NCBI GenBank assembly: GCA_934591635.1
Contig: CAKTPI010000001.1
Span: 124,001 to 188,000, forward strand
Length of the DNA stretch: 64,000 bases
Source: an uncultured Oscillospiraceae bacterium
GTDB taxonomy: Bacteria > Bacillota > Clostridia > Oscillospirales > Oscillospiraceae
Reading direction: 5' to 3'
Positions 1 through 7,700 of the stretch are shown piece by piece; the stretch's first letter is position 1, and each line of letters opens with the position of its first letter. The position numbers and the translations under genes are program-made. Under the pieces are notes generated by a model that saw only the letters and a program-made list of their open reading frames with translations, ran no database searches and was not told the origin of the DNA.

Positions 1-2
1 GC

Positions 3-86
3 AGAATTCCGGAGGAGACCCTGAATGCAGCAGTGCGGCATGTGCTGCTCTGGAAGGAAGAGATGGGCCTCCTGGCGACTGGGTGA
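3..86 (+). CDS. C-terminal end of a GH3-like glycoside hydrolase (partial)
   Basis: An open frame enters from the left edge and stops at 84-86. The 27 residues read as an amphipathic helix of the type ending the GH3 TIM-barrel domain (pattern xIxExxLxxAVRxxLxxKxxxGL), like the last helix of NagZ and of barrel-last GH3 enzymes. It would be the partner of the GH3 enzyme that follows. With so little sequence the family call is tentative, and no catalytic residues are visible. Confidence 0.45.
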   Translation, partial: RIPEETLNAAVRHVLLWKEEMGLLATG

Positions 87-102
87 GCATTTGAAAAGAG
101 AT

Positions 103-131
103 CGGGACGGGTGCGCTGGCACCCGCCCTTT
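103..131 (+). terminator. Probable intrinsic terminator after the first gene
   Basis: A GC-rich hairpin (arms GGGTGC/GCACCC extended by further G-C pairs, loop GCTG) is followed by a short weak T stretch. It lies 17 bases past the stop codon and separates the left-edge gene from the promoter of the next gene. Confidence 0.6.
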
Positions 132-134
132 CAT

Positions 135-207
135 ATATTGACATGTTTTCTGCCAATATTGACATTCTCTTTGTGCATATTGACATTTCATCCCTATCTG
201 TTATAAT
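135..207 (+). promoter_or_regulatory. Sigma-A promoter with three 21-bp-spaced direct repeats
   Basis: TTGACA (180-185), a 16-bp spacer and TATAAT (202-207) form a near-consensus promoter. The decamer ATATTGACAT occurs exactly at 135-144, 156-165 and 177-186, each 21 bp apart (two helical turns). The third copy contains the -35 box. This geometry is typical of tandem sites for a dimeric regulator touching one face of the helix, as in AraC-family activators. The regulator is not identified, but a sugar-responsive one would fit the GH3 gene. Confidence 0.75.
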
Positions 208-258
208 CAGACCGAAAGACCTGCAGCGTATGCTGTGCAAAAATAAGGAGGAAACGAG

Positions 259-2682
259 ATGAAGTGGCTCAGACATTTTTATCAGCCCTGTAAGGGTATG
301 GGCTTAAACGGCGCAATGGTATCCGGCAGTGCGGAACACATTGAGTTGTCCCGTCAGGCGGCGGGCGAGGGCATCGTCCTGCTGAAAAACAAAGACCAAG
401 TGCTTCCTCTGCATGCCGGACAAAAGGTGGTATTGCTGGGCAAGGCCGGAGAAGAGTACATTCGGGGCGGCGGCGGCAGCGGTGAAGTGTCCACTGCTTA
501 TACCCGTACCCTGTTCGAGGGCTTGAAGATCAAGCAGAAGGAGGGAAAGCTCACCCTCTATGACGGGCTGCATGACTTCTATGCTGCTGATTTGGCAGAG
601 CAGTTTGCCTCCGGTCGGGAACCGGGCATGACCAAGGAGCCTGCCCTCAGCGGGGGGCAGTTGGAAAAGGCCGCAGCGTTCTCAGATACCGCCGTTGTAG
701 CGATTTGCCGCTTCTCCGGTGAGGGTTGGGATCGCTCCTGTGAAATGGGTAACAGCAAAGAGGCCGATGTCAAGAGCTTTTGGGAATCAGAGGATAACCG
801 CCGGGAGGCGGGGAAGCAGATTTTCCAGCACGGCGACTTCTACCTGTCCGACGAGGAGAAGGAATTGGTGCACCAGGCCAAAGCGCATTTTGCCCATGTG
901 ATTGTGACCCTGAATGTGGGCGGTATGGTGGATACCTGCTGGTTCCACGACGATGACAGGATCGAGGCTGCTGTGATGATTGGGCAGGGTGGTATGGAAG
1001 GCGCGTTGGCTGCTGCTGATGTACTGGTCGGGGATGTAAACCCCAGCGGCAAGCTGGTGGATACCTATGCAAAAGACCTGACCGATTATCCCTTCACTGA
1101 GTCCTTCCACGATTCTGCCGACTATGTGAAGTATTACGAAGATATCTATGTAGGCTATCGGTACTTTGAGACCATGGAAAAGGCCCGGAATAGAGTCAAT
1201 TATCCTTTTGGCTTTGGTTTGTCTTACACCACCTTTGACTGGAGTGCCCCGAATTGCGCTGTGGCGGACGATATGGTGTACTGCAACGTCACCGTGTGCA
1301 ACACCGGTTCCCGCCCCGGCAAGCAGGTAATTCAGCTTTACTTCTCTGCCCCTCAGGGAAAGCTGGGGAAGCCCGCTCTGGAGCTTGGCGCCTATGCGAA
1401 AACAAAGCTGCTGGCTCCCGGTGAGCAGACGGTGCTGACGCTGGCAATGCCCATCGGCGATATGGCCTCCTATGATGATCTGGGCAAGGTGCAGAAGTCT
1501 GCTTGGGTGCTGGAGCAGGGCGACTACCACATTTATATTGGTACGGATGTTCGTACGGTGCAGGAGGTGCTGTCCTACGGCCTGGAGCGGGACGTGGTGG
1601 TAGAGCAGCTCAGCGAGCACCTGAAGCCACGGAAGCTGGAAAAGAGAATGCTGGCGGATGGCTCCTTCGAGGAATTGGAGCAGGGCGAGTACGAGGAGAT
1701 TACCCGCCCCTTCACCGAGGCCCAGTATGAGGATCTGGAGGGGGTTACCCCGGAGGTTCGCCCGGAGAAGCGCACCAGGCTCTGGGGCGTGGACAAGGGC
1801 ATTCAGCTGGCAGATGTGGCAAACGGCAAGGTGACATTGGATGCCTTCCTGGATGCGCTGAGCCTGGAGGAGCAGGTGTGGCTCTTGGGCGGCCAGCCCA
1901 ATACCGGCGTTGCCAATACCTTTGGCATCGGCAACAACCGGGATCGCGGGATTCCCAATGTGATGACAGCCGATGGCCCTGCCGGTGTGCGCATTCAGCC
2001 GGAGCTGGAGGTTTATACCACGGCCTGGCCTACTGCAACGATGCTGGCCAGCACCTGGAACCGGGAGTTGGTGGAGCAAATTGGCGAGGCCGGTGCCAAG
2101 GAGCTGAAGGAAAACAACCTGGGCAGCTGGCTGACCCCTGCTATGAATATTCACCGCAGCCCTCTGTGCGGCCGGAACTTTGAGTATTATTCCGAGGATC
2201 CGCTGATTGCCGGTACCATGGCAGCCTCCATGATTTCCGGCATCCAGTCCCAGCATGTGGCGGCGACCCCCAAGCACTTTGCGTTCAATAACAAAGAGAC
2301 CAACCGTAAGAGCAGCGATTCCCGTGTTTCCGAGCGGGCGGCCCGGGAGATCTACCTCAAGGGCTTTGAAATCGCCGTGAAGGAAGCAGATCCCTGGATG
2401 ATCATGTCCAGCTATAATAAGGTCAATGGACACCAGACCTCCGAGTGCAAGGAACTGCTGACAGATATCCTCCGCGGTGAGTGGGGCTTCAACGGCATCG
2501 TTACCACCGACTGGTGGACCCGCGGCGAGCACTGGCGGGAAGTAAATGCCGGCAATGATCTGAAGATGGGCTGCGGTTATCCGGAGACTGTCCTGGAAGC
2601 GGTGGCGGACGGCCGGGTTTCCAAGGAGCAGGTAAGAGCCTGCGCCAAGAGAATCCTGGAACTGATCCTTAAGATGGATTAA
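259..2682 (+). CDS. GH3 family beta-glycosidase, reversed domain order
   Basis: Predicted cytoplasmic exo-acting beta-glycosidase of 807 aa (beta-glucosidase-like; substrate not provable). The alpha/beta-sandwich domain, normally C-terminal, comes first (SRQAAGEGIVLLKN at about residues 31-44). A fibronectin III-like part follows FGFGLSYTTF (about 317-326), and the TIM barrel with DGPAGVR (about 574-580) is last. The nucleophile should be Asp751 in GIVTTDWW. This reversed order is known from ruminococcal and butyrivibrial beta-glucosidases. No signal peptide is visible. AAGGAGG lies 8 bases before the ATG. It follows another GH3-like end, suggesting a small glycan-degradation locus. Confidence 0.93.
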   Translation: MKWLRHFYQPCKGMGLNGAMVSGSAEHIELSRQAAGEGIVLLKNKDQVLPLHAGQKVVLLGKAGEEYIRGGGGSGEVSTAYTRTLFEGLKIKQKEGKLTLYDGLHDFYAADLAEQFASGREPGMTKEPALSGGQLEKAAAFSDTAVVAICRFSGEGWDRSCEMGNSKEADVKSFWESEDNRREAGKQIFQHGDFYLSDEEKELVHQAKAHFAHVIVTLNVGGMVDTCWFHDDDRIEAAVMIGQGGMEGALAAADVLVGDVNPSGKLVDTYAKDLTDYPFTESFHDSADYVKYYEDIYVGYRYFETMEKARNRVNYPFGFGLSYTTFDWSAPNCAVADDMVYCNVTVCNTGSRPGKQVIQLYFSAPQGKLGKPALELGAYAKTKLLAPGEQTVLTLAMPIGDMASYDDLGKVQKSAWVLEQGDYHIYIGTDVRTVQEVLSYGLERDVVVEQLSEHLKPRKLEKRMLADGSFEELEQGEYEEITRPFTEAQYEDLEGVTPEVRPEKRTRLWGVDKGIQLADVANGKVTLDAFLDALSLEEQVWLLGGQPNTGVANTFGIGNNRDRGIPNVMTADGPAGVRIQPELEVYTTAWPTATMLASTWNRELVEQIGEAGAKELKENNLGSWLTPAMNIHRSPLCGRNFEYYSEDPLIAGTMAASMISGIQSQHVAATPKHFAFNNKETNRKSSDSRVSERAAREIYLKGFEIAVKEADPWMIMSSYNKVNGHQTSECKELLTDILRGEWGFNGIVTTDWWTRGEHWREVNAGNDLKMGCGYPETVLEAVADGRVSKEQVRACAKRILELILKMD

Positions 2683-2690
2683 TACGATAA

Positions 2691-2732
2691 AAAATAGGAG
2701 GAATCGCCGTAACAAGTGATTCCTCCTATTTT
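2691..2732. terminator. Bidirectional terminator between GH3 gene and ribU
   Basis: A perfect inverted repeat (AAAATAGGAGGAATC pairing with GATTCCTCCTATTTT) has A/T tails on both sides. It sits between the convergent GH3 (plus) and ribU (minus) genes and can end transcripts from either side. Confidence 0.85.
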
Positions 2733-2744
2733 CTGGGGCAGTTT

Positions 2745-3464
2745 TTACTTTTTAACGTTAAACAAAGGTGCGGCTACGTGCTTGTACAGCAGCATGGTCA
2801 GCAGGGAGACTAGCAATCCCTTCACAACATTCAGCGGGGCCACGCAGAAGAACACAAAGGTGCTGACACTGTTTACGCCCGGGAAGATGCTTGTGCCCAT
2901 GGCGATGATGCTGTCCAGGCTCATGTGGAATAGTTCAGAGAATTTGGGCAGCAGGTACACTGCGTTGAACGCACTGCCAAAGATGGCCATGCATACGGTA
3001 CCAACAGCCAGACCCACAATGGCGCTCTTTTTTGATTTGTGCATGTGGTAAATGACGGTGGCGGGCAATACAAAGAAACAGCCTACCACAAAGTTTGCGA
3101 AATCTCCGACAAAGGCGGTGGAGGTGCCCTTGAGCAGCAGCTTCAGAAGAATCTTGATTCCCTCACAGGCGACCGTGGCGCTTGGTCCTAGGAAGAAGCC
3201 AGCCAGCAGCACGGGAACCTCAGAGAAATCCAGCTTATAGAACGTGGGAGCCAGGAAGGGCAGGGGAAAGTCCAGAATATGCAGCACGGTGGCCAGCGCC
3301 GCACAGATGCCGATGATGCTCACCCGCCGGGCGGGGGTGACCTGCCGGATCTGGGGCAGCAGCCGTTCTGTCAGCCGGGCGGCAACGCCAATGGCGACAA
3401 TGATGGCGGCGCAGATGAGCACAAAGCTCAGATTGTTGGAAACATCTTGCAAAAACGAGTTCAT
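2745..3464 (-). CDS. ribU: Riboflavin ECF transporter substrate-binding protein RibU
   Basis: Membrane S-component of an energy-coupling-factor transporter for riboflavin uptake, 239 aa. About six hydrophobic segments are visible. The central part FLAPTFYKLDFSEVPVLLAG matches the RibU signature preceding the membrane core. About 40 extra residues with one extra hydrophobic stretch come before the usual start. The ECF ATPases and T-component are not nearby, as expected for a group II ECF system with a shared module. An FMN riboswitch and terminator directly upstream independently support the substrate. AAGGAG precedes the ATG. Confidence 0.95.
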   Translation of the reverse strand: MNSFLQDVSNNLSFVLICAAIIVAIGVAARLTERLLPQIRQVTPARRVSIIGICAALATVLHILDFPLPFLAPTFYKLDFSEVPVLLAGFFLGPSATVACEGIKILLKLLLKGTSTAFVGDFANFVVGCFFVLPATVIYHMHKSKKSAIVGLAVGTVCMAIFGSAFNAVYLLPKFSELFHMSLDSIIAMGTSIFPGVNSVSTFVFFCVAPLNVVKGLLVSLLTMLLYKHVAAPLFNVKK

Positions 3465-3483
3465 ATCTATCTACTCCTTGAAC

Positions 3484-3514
3484 AAAAATACCCTCTGAGC
3501 TTACACTCAGAGGG
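3484..3514 (-). terminator. Expression-platform terminator of the FMN riboswitch
   Basis: On the minus strand the arms CCCTCTGAG/CTCAGAGGG with a 6-base loop are followed by TATTTTT. It lies between the FMN aptamer and ribU, so FMN-bound RNA would be expected to terminate here. Confidence 0.85.
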
Positions 3515-3543
3515 CGAAAATAAACGCAAAGCATCCTTGCGCA

Positions 3544-3660
3544 TCTTCTTCCATCCAGACTATACTGTCGGTATCGGAGTTTCACCGATTCGGCGCCGAA
3601 GCGTTCGCGGACTGTAACCGCCGGTGGGGAATTTCACCCCGCCCTGAAGATTGCTATTCA
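3544..3660 (-). ncRNA. FMN riboswitch (RFN element)
   Basis: Read on the minus strand, all conserved RFN blocks are present in order: GGGGTGAAATTCCCCACCGG, CAGTCCGCGA, GGTGAAACTCCGATACCGAC and AGTCTGGATGGAAGAAG. The position between a promoter and a terminator upstream of ribU is the standard arrangement for FMN-repressed riboflavin uptake. Confidence 0.97.
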
Positions 3661-3670
3661 GTTCACGCTC

Positions 3671-3699
3671 AAAATAGCACAGCTTGCCATGCTTGTCAA
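3671..3699 (-). promoter_or_regulatory. Promoter of the FMN riboswitch-ribU transcript
   Basis: On the minus strand TTGACA (3699-3694), a 17-bp spacer and TATTTT (3676-3671) lie just upstream of the aptamer. Confidence 0.75.
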
Positions 3700-3732
3700 G
3701 AGCAAATTTTTGTGATAAACTTTTGCTGTAGT

Positions 3733-4239
3733 TCAGTCCTGAACAGGCTGGGTGGCCTGGGGAACGGTGGGGGACGGTACGGCAGGGGGCATCTGAAAGC
3801 CTCGGATTTTTCCTTTTGCAGAGGTGTCGGTTACATCACCGCCAATGACCTTATTTTTGTAAACCAACAGCGTGGCATACACCGGTGCTTCCGCTCCGGG
3901 ATAGTTGGTGATCTCATACACATACCGCATAACCTTCCGCCCGGAGAACTTACTCAGGTCGTAGCCCTGTCCCTTTTGCAGGGCATTGTACCGGCGGAAC
4001 ATTTCGCCGCTTTCTTCCGGAATGCGCACAGGGCCGGATTCTTTGGGGGCAGGGGTGACTTCCCAGCCGAATTCCTTGAGAAATTCTACCCGGTCGTCAT
4101 TGGCCGGTACGGCGGAGGTTTGGGCGGCTTGCTCCTTTTTCCCGCCGAAAAGCAGAATAATCGCCAGCAGCACGGCGGCAGCGGCCAGCAAAATGACCAT
4201 TATTTTTTTGAAATCGACCTTTGCGGTCAGAATCATCAT
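3733..4239 (-). CDS. Membrane-anchored DUF4830-like protein
   Basis: A 168-aa protein of unknown function. One N-terminal transmembrane segment (about residues 9-27, IMVILLAAAAVLLAIILLF) anchors an extracytoplasmic domain. The domain contains a pattern I associate with DUF4830 (FLKEFGWEV near residue 50, then a YDLSxFxGxxVxRYVYEI stretch). The C-terminus is Pro/Thr-rich. I chose the ATG at 4239 because GGAGGG lies correctly before it; an upstream in-frame start would put that site inside the gene. It is divergent from the pseudouridine synthase gene. Confidence 0.7.
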   Translation of the reverse strand: MMILTAKVDFKKIMVILLAAAAVLLAIILLFGGKKEQAAQTSAVPANDDRVEFLKEFGWEVTPAPKESGPVRIPEESGEMFRRYNALQKGQGYDLSKFSGRKVMRYVYEITNYPGAEAPVYATLLVYKNKVIGGDVTDTSAKGKIRGFQMPPAVPSPTVPQATQPVQD

Positions 4240-4310
4240 TTTCGTTCCCTCCTGCAAGTTTGGTTACCTCAGCTTATGATCTTGCGGCAGGGGATAGAAC
4301 GGAGTGCATA

Positions 4311-5015
4311 GTGGAAAGATTGGACAAATTCTTATGTGACAGCGGCGCCGGAACCCGCAGTCAGGTCAAGCAGATTCTGAAGTCCGGCAGGGTAACGGTA
4401 GATGGTAAGACGGAAAAGGACGGCAGCCGGAAAATCGACCCGGAGACGCAGACGGTCCTGCTGGATGGTGCGGTCACCCGGGGGCAGTACCGCGCGGTGT
4501 TCCTCATGAACAAACCGGCTGGCTTCGTCACTGCCACGGAGGACCCCGTGGAGAAAACAGTGATGGAGCTGCTGCCTCCGGAAATCCGTCACCTGGACTT
4601 GAAGCCGGTGGGACGTCTGGATAAGGCAACCGAGGGCTTGCTGCTTTTTACCAACGATGGGGAACTCCTCCACCGGTTGATTTCCCCCAAAAAGGAGGTG
4701 CCCAAGCTCTATTATGCCCGGCATGAGGGAATCGCAGGGGAGGCGGATATTGCTGCCTTCCGGGATGGCCTGACGCTGGCTGACGGCACAAAATGCCGCA
4801 GTGCGCTGCTGGAGCCTCTAGGGCCCGGCGAGAGCCTGGTGACCGTGTGTGAGGGAAAGTACCACCAGGTGCGCCGAATGATGGCTGCCCGGGCAATGCC
4901 GGTCACTTACCTGGAGCGCCGCCGGGAGGGTACGCTTGACCTGGGAGACCTCCCGCGGGGCAAGGTGCGCGAACTGACAGGCCAGGAGATCCGGGCGTTG
5001 GAGGAGAATTCATAG
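4311..5015 (+). CDS. RsuA/RluB-family pseudouridine synthase
   Basis: Isomerises a specific uridine in rRNA to pseudouridine; 234 aa. The N-terminal S4 RNA-binding domain starts at once (ERLDKFLCDSGAGTRSQVKQ). The catalytic domain carries GRLDKATEGLLLFTNDG, whose Asp is the conserved catalytic residue. KYHQVRRMMAA near residue 185 is also family-typical. The GTG at 4311 is chosen because GGAG lies 7 bases upstream and the S4 motif begins immediately after it. RsuA-like versus RluB-like specificity cannot be decided from sequence alone. Confidence 0.92.
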   Translation: MERLDKFLCDSGAGTRSQVKQILKSGRVTVDGKTEKDGSRKIDPETQTVLLDGAVTRGQYRAVFLMNKPAGFVTATEDPVEKTVMELLPPEIRHLDLKPVGRLDKATEGLLLFTNDGELLHRLISPKKEVPKLYYARHEGIAGEADIAAFRDGLTLADGTKCRSALLEPLGPGESLVTVCEGKYHQVRRMMAARAMPVTYLERRREGTLDLGDLPRGKVRELTGQEIRALEENS

Positions 5016-5181
5016 TCGCCTTTGAAAAAATAGCCAAATACAGAATAAAATTTCGATATTTTTCCGTTTCCTCCGGCATTTTGCTGTATAGAAAAGTCCC
5101 CTTTTCGGCATGATGTTTTGTTGCACTTGGAATAATACCTAAAAAGAGGGTAAGTTTTTGCAATAAAACGTCAAAAGGGTC

Positions 5182-5210
5182 TTGCAAAATGTGCAAAAGA
5201 TGTGTATACT
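5182..5210 (+). promoter_or_regulatory. Promoter of the CdaR/PucR-type regulator
   Basis: TTGCAA (5182-5187), a 17-bp spacer and TATACT (5205-5210) lie 56 bases upstream of the regulator's start codon. Confidence 0.6.
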
Positions 5211-5265
5211 AGTCGTAACGTTTTATGTATTATGCATTTATGCGAGATACAAAGGAGGCAGCGTT

Positions 5266-6354
5266 ATGTCCAACAGTGTTTTCCAGAGTGTAATTATTCA
5301 GTTGAAAGAAATTCCCGGCCATACCTTCGGTGTTATTGATACCGAGGGTACTGTCGTTTCCAGTACGGATGCCGCTCTTTTGGGTGAGCGGTGGGGAGAT
5401 GCCGCCCTCAAGGTTGCTTCTGCGGGGGAGAGCTTGGTTACCTTTGGCCAGAAGTGCTTCAAGGCCATTGTCGGCAGCTCTAATTTCTTTGAGTATGCTG
5501 TGTTCTGCACCGGTGATGATGAGCTCTCCAAGAATTTCTGCTCCATGGCCTATATTGCTTTGAGTGATGCCAAGGACTTCTATGAGGAAAAGCATGACCG
5601 GGGCACCTTTGTGAAGAATATCATCATGGATAACATCCTGCCCGGTGATATCTATATCCGTGCCAAGGAGCTTCACTTCTCCACCGATGCGCCCCGGGCC
5701 GTCTTCCTGGTTCGCCAGGTGGGCCATAACGATGTGGCGACCGTCGATGTGCTGGCCGGCTTGTTCCCCGATAAGATGCAGGACTTTGTCATCAGCGTCA
5801 ATGAAGCGGATGTGGCCATCGTCAAACAGATCACCGCTGCCACCACAAGCGAGGACCTGGAAAAAATTGCTGTCAATCTGGAAAACACGCTGAAAACCGA
5901 GCTCCATATCAAAACCGTTATCGGCATTGGTACCGTGGCTGAACATTTGCGGGAGCTGGCTGATTCCTACAAGGAGGCCCAGACTGCCATTGAGGTCGGT
6001 AAGGTATTTGATACCGAGAAGACCATTATGCATTATGAGAACCTGGGCATCGGCCGCTTGATTTATCAGCTGCCTACCACTCTGTGCGAAATTTTCCTGT
6101 GTGAAGTCTTTAAGAAGAACTCCATTGATTCTCTGGATCAGGAGACCCTGTTTACCATCAATAAGTTCTTCGAAAACAACCTGAACGTTTCCGAGACCTC
6201 CCGGAAGCTCTTTGTTCACCGCAACACGTTGGTGTACCGGCTGGAGAAGATCAAGAAGCTTACCGGTCTGGATCTACGCCAGTTCGATCATGCCATTGTC
6301 TTCAAGGTGGCGCTGATGGTGCGCAAGTATCTGTCTTCCAGAGAAACCCGATAA
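5266..6354 (+). CDS. PucR/CdaR-family transcriptional regulator
   Basis: DNA-binding regulator of 362 aa. The C-terminal helix-turn-helix is the PucR type (FFENNLNVSETSRKLFVHRN followed by TLVYRLEKIKKLTG). The middle (about 110-280) resembles the GGDEF-like CdaR/PucR sensor domain. The N-terminus (GHTFGVIDTEGTVVSS) looks like a small-molecule sensing domain of the sugar-diacid recognition class. AAAGGAGG precedes the ATG at 5266. It is a single-gene unit with its own promoter and terminator, so the targets cannot be inferred from neighbours. Confidence 0.88.
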   Translation: MSNSVFQSVIIQLKEIPGHTFGVIDTEGTVVSSTDAALLGERWGDAALKVASAGESLVTFGQKCFKAIVGSSNFFEYAVFCTGDDELSKNFCSMAYIALSDAKDFYEEKHDRGTFVKNIIMDNILPGDIYIRAKELHFSTDAPRAVFLVRQVGHNDVATVDVLAGLFPDKMQDFVISVNEADVAIVKQITAATTSEDLEKIAVNLENTLKTELHIKTVIGIGTVAEHLRELADSYKEAQTAIEVGKVFDTEKTIMHYENLGIGRLIYQLPTTLCEIFLCEVFKKNSIDSLDQETLFTINKFFENNLNVSETSRKLFVHRNTLVYRLEKIKKLTGLDLRQFDHAIVFKVALMVRKYLSSRETR

Positions 6355-6365
6355 AAAATCCAAAA

Positions 6366-6396
6366 GGCCGCCTGGTTCCCACAGGCGGTTTTTTTA
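6366..6396 (+). terminator. Terminator of the PucR/CdaR-type gene
   Basis: CCGCCTG/CAGGCGG hairpin followed by eight T residues, 12 bases after the stop codon. Confidence 0.92.
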
Positions 6397-6489
6397 ATGA
6401 CGCTACGAACATTGTATGAATACGGTACTGCACTAACCCGCCCCGGTGACGATGGATGGAGTAAACCGTGGGATTTTTACTGTAACCGA

Positions 6490-6557
6490 TTGAATGAGCA
6501 CGCCAACTGTAGGGGCGGCTGATAGTCGCCCCCTACAGTGGTGCGCACCATTCATTA
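6490..6557. repeat. Long imperfect inverted repeat, REP/MITE-like
   Basis: A nested palindrome spans about 65 bp. The inner arms ACTGTAGGGGCG and CGCCCCCTACAGT have a 9-base loop. The outer arms TTGAATGAGCACGCC and GGTGCGCACCATTCATT extend it with mismatches. It ends right at the ribosome binding site of the next gene. No Ts follow it, so it is not a normal terminator. The CTGTAGGGGCGG core resembles dispersed intergenic palindromes of gut Clostridia, but only this copy is seen here. Confidence 0.6.
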
Positions 6558-6570
6558 GGAGGGAAAGAAT

Positions 6571-7089
6571 ATGGATATTCCAGAAAAATTAATGGTCAAC
6601 GGAAAAGAATTTACCATTAAAAAGCTGCTGGGAAAAGGCAAGGGCGGCTATTCTTATCTGGCCGCGGACGATGCCGGAAATGAATTTGTCCTCAAGCAGC
6701 TCCACCATGAGCCCTGCGACTATTATCAGTTTGGCGATAAATTCCAGTCCGAACTGCGGGACTATGCCCGCCTGAAGAAAATCGGCATTCCCATGCCGGA
6801 GCTGCTGGATGCCGACCGGGAGCAGGAGCGGATCCTGAAAACCTACATCCGCGGCGAGACTGTGGCAAGCCTGGTGGCCGAAAATCGAATGGAGCCGGAT
6901 TACTACCGTCAGATCGAGGCTATGTGCGCCAGACTCTATCCTGCGAACACCAACATTGACTATTACCCCACCAATTTCGTGGTGCAGGACGGAACGCTCT
7001 ACTACATCGATTTTGAATGCAACGACTATATGCAGCAGTGGGATTACGAGCACTGGGGCAGGCAGTATTGGTATTCCAAAATGGAATAA
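6571..7089 (+). CDS. Small protein kinase-like fold protein
   Basis: A 172-aa soluble protein with a reduced kinase-like fold. A glycine-rich loop is visible (LLGKGKGGYSYLA, residues 16-28), followed by a candidate ATP-binding Lys in FVLKQL. The C-terminal part has NIDYYPTNFVV and LYYIDFECN, which look like the catalytic-loop Asn and the metal-binding Asp. The HRD histidine/aspartate pattern is not canonical and the protein is much shorter than a Ser/Thr kinase, closer to Bud32/RIO-like minimal kinases. AGGAGG precedes the ATG. Substrate unknown. Confidence 0.7.
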   Translation: MDIPEKLMVNGKEFTIKKLLGKGKGGYSYLAADDAGNEFVLKQLHHEPCDYYQFGDKFQSELRDYARLKKIGIPMPELLDADREQERILKTYIRGETVASLVAENRMEPDYYRQIEAMCARLYPANTNIDYYPTNFVVQDGTLYYIDFECNDYMQQWDYEHWGRQYWYSKME

Positions 7090-7128
7090 AAAATTGCCGC
7101 CAGGGACTTGAAAGAGAGTGTGAAGAAA

Positions 7129-7557
7129 ATGAGGTTGGAAGACGTAAACGAAGAGAATTGGCGCATTCCGCTGTCCATTTCTGAAGCGCAGAGGGCTTAT
7201 GTTGCCGACCGGGTGAACATACTTGCCCGTGCGTATGCCTATCGCGATGCACGAAGCAGAGCGTATATCATATTCCACGAGGATATTCCCGTAGGCATGG
7301 GACTTTATTACGACTGCCCCACACTTGATGCGTATATTTTCAGCGAATTTTTCATTGATGAACGCAACCAGGGGCGCGGCCTCGGGGAAGAGGCGAGCAG
7401 ACTGGTCTTGAACCGAATGCGTGAGGACGGCAAATATCGTAAGGTGGTTTTGTGCTGTATTGATGGCAACAATGCGGCCAAAAGGCTATACCGGAAGCTC
7501 GGATTCGTGGAAACGGGCCGGGATGAGGATGAAGTGACCATGGAGCTGAGTTTTTAG
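7129..7557 (+). CDS. GNAT family N-acetyltransferase
   Basis: A 142-aa acetyl-CoA-dependent acyltransferase. The GNAT core is clear: EFFIDERNQGRGLGEEASRL gives the acetyl-CoA pyrophosphate loop (Q/R-x-x-G-x-G/A). A later strand ends in NNAAKRLYRKLGFVETG, the usual motif B. The ATG at 7129 is preferred over an upstream in-frame TTG at 7108, although the Shine-Dalgarno (GAGAG) is weak. It follows the kinase-like gene by 39 bases and may be cotranscribed. Substrate unknown. Confidence 0.88.
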   Translation: MRLEDVNEENWRIPLSISEAQRAYVADRVNILARAYAYRDARSRAYIIFHEDIPVGMGLYYDCPTLDAYIFSEFFIDERNQGRGLGEEASRLVLNRMREDGKYRKVVLCCIDGNNAAKRLYRKLGFVETGRDEDEVTMELSF

Positions 7558-7620
7558 TGCTGTCGGCAATCTTTTTACTGCCGCCTTCCTGAAAAAGGCA
7601 TGATTCGGCGGAAAAGAGAC

Positions 7621-7649
7621 TTGAAAAATGTTGCTCTTTTGTTTATAAT
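7621..7649 (+). promoter_or_regulatory. Promoter of the ktrBA operon
   Basis: TTGAAA (7621-7626), a 17-bp spacer and a perfect TATAAT (7644-7649) lie 52 bases upstream of the ktrB start. Confidence 0.75.
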
Positions 7650-7700
7650 ATAGTGCACTGTGCAAATTGCAATATTGTATCCCGAGGGAGGGAAAAAATT

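Noticed and set aside
787..2715. 642-aa open frame antisense to the GH3 gene
   Set aside because: Low-complexity, His/Leu/Gly-rich translation with no motif; it mirrors the codon structure of a well-supported plus-strand gene.
3712..4311. Plus-strand frame over the DUF4830-like gene
   Set aside because: Its start lies in the ribU promoter region, it has no RBS, and the minus-strand gene has RBS, membrane anchor and family pattern.
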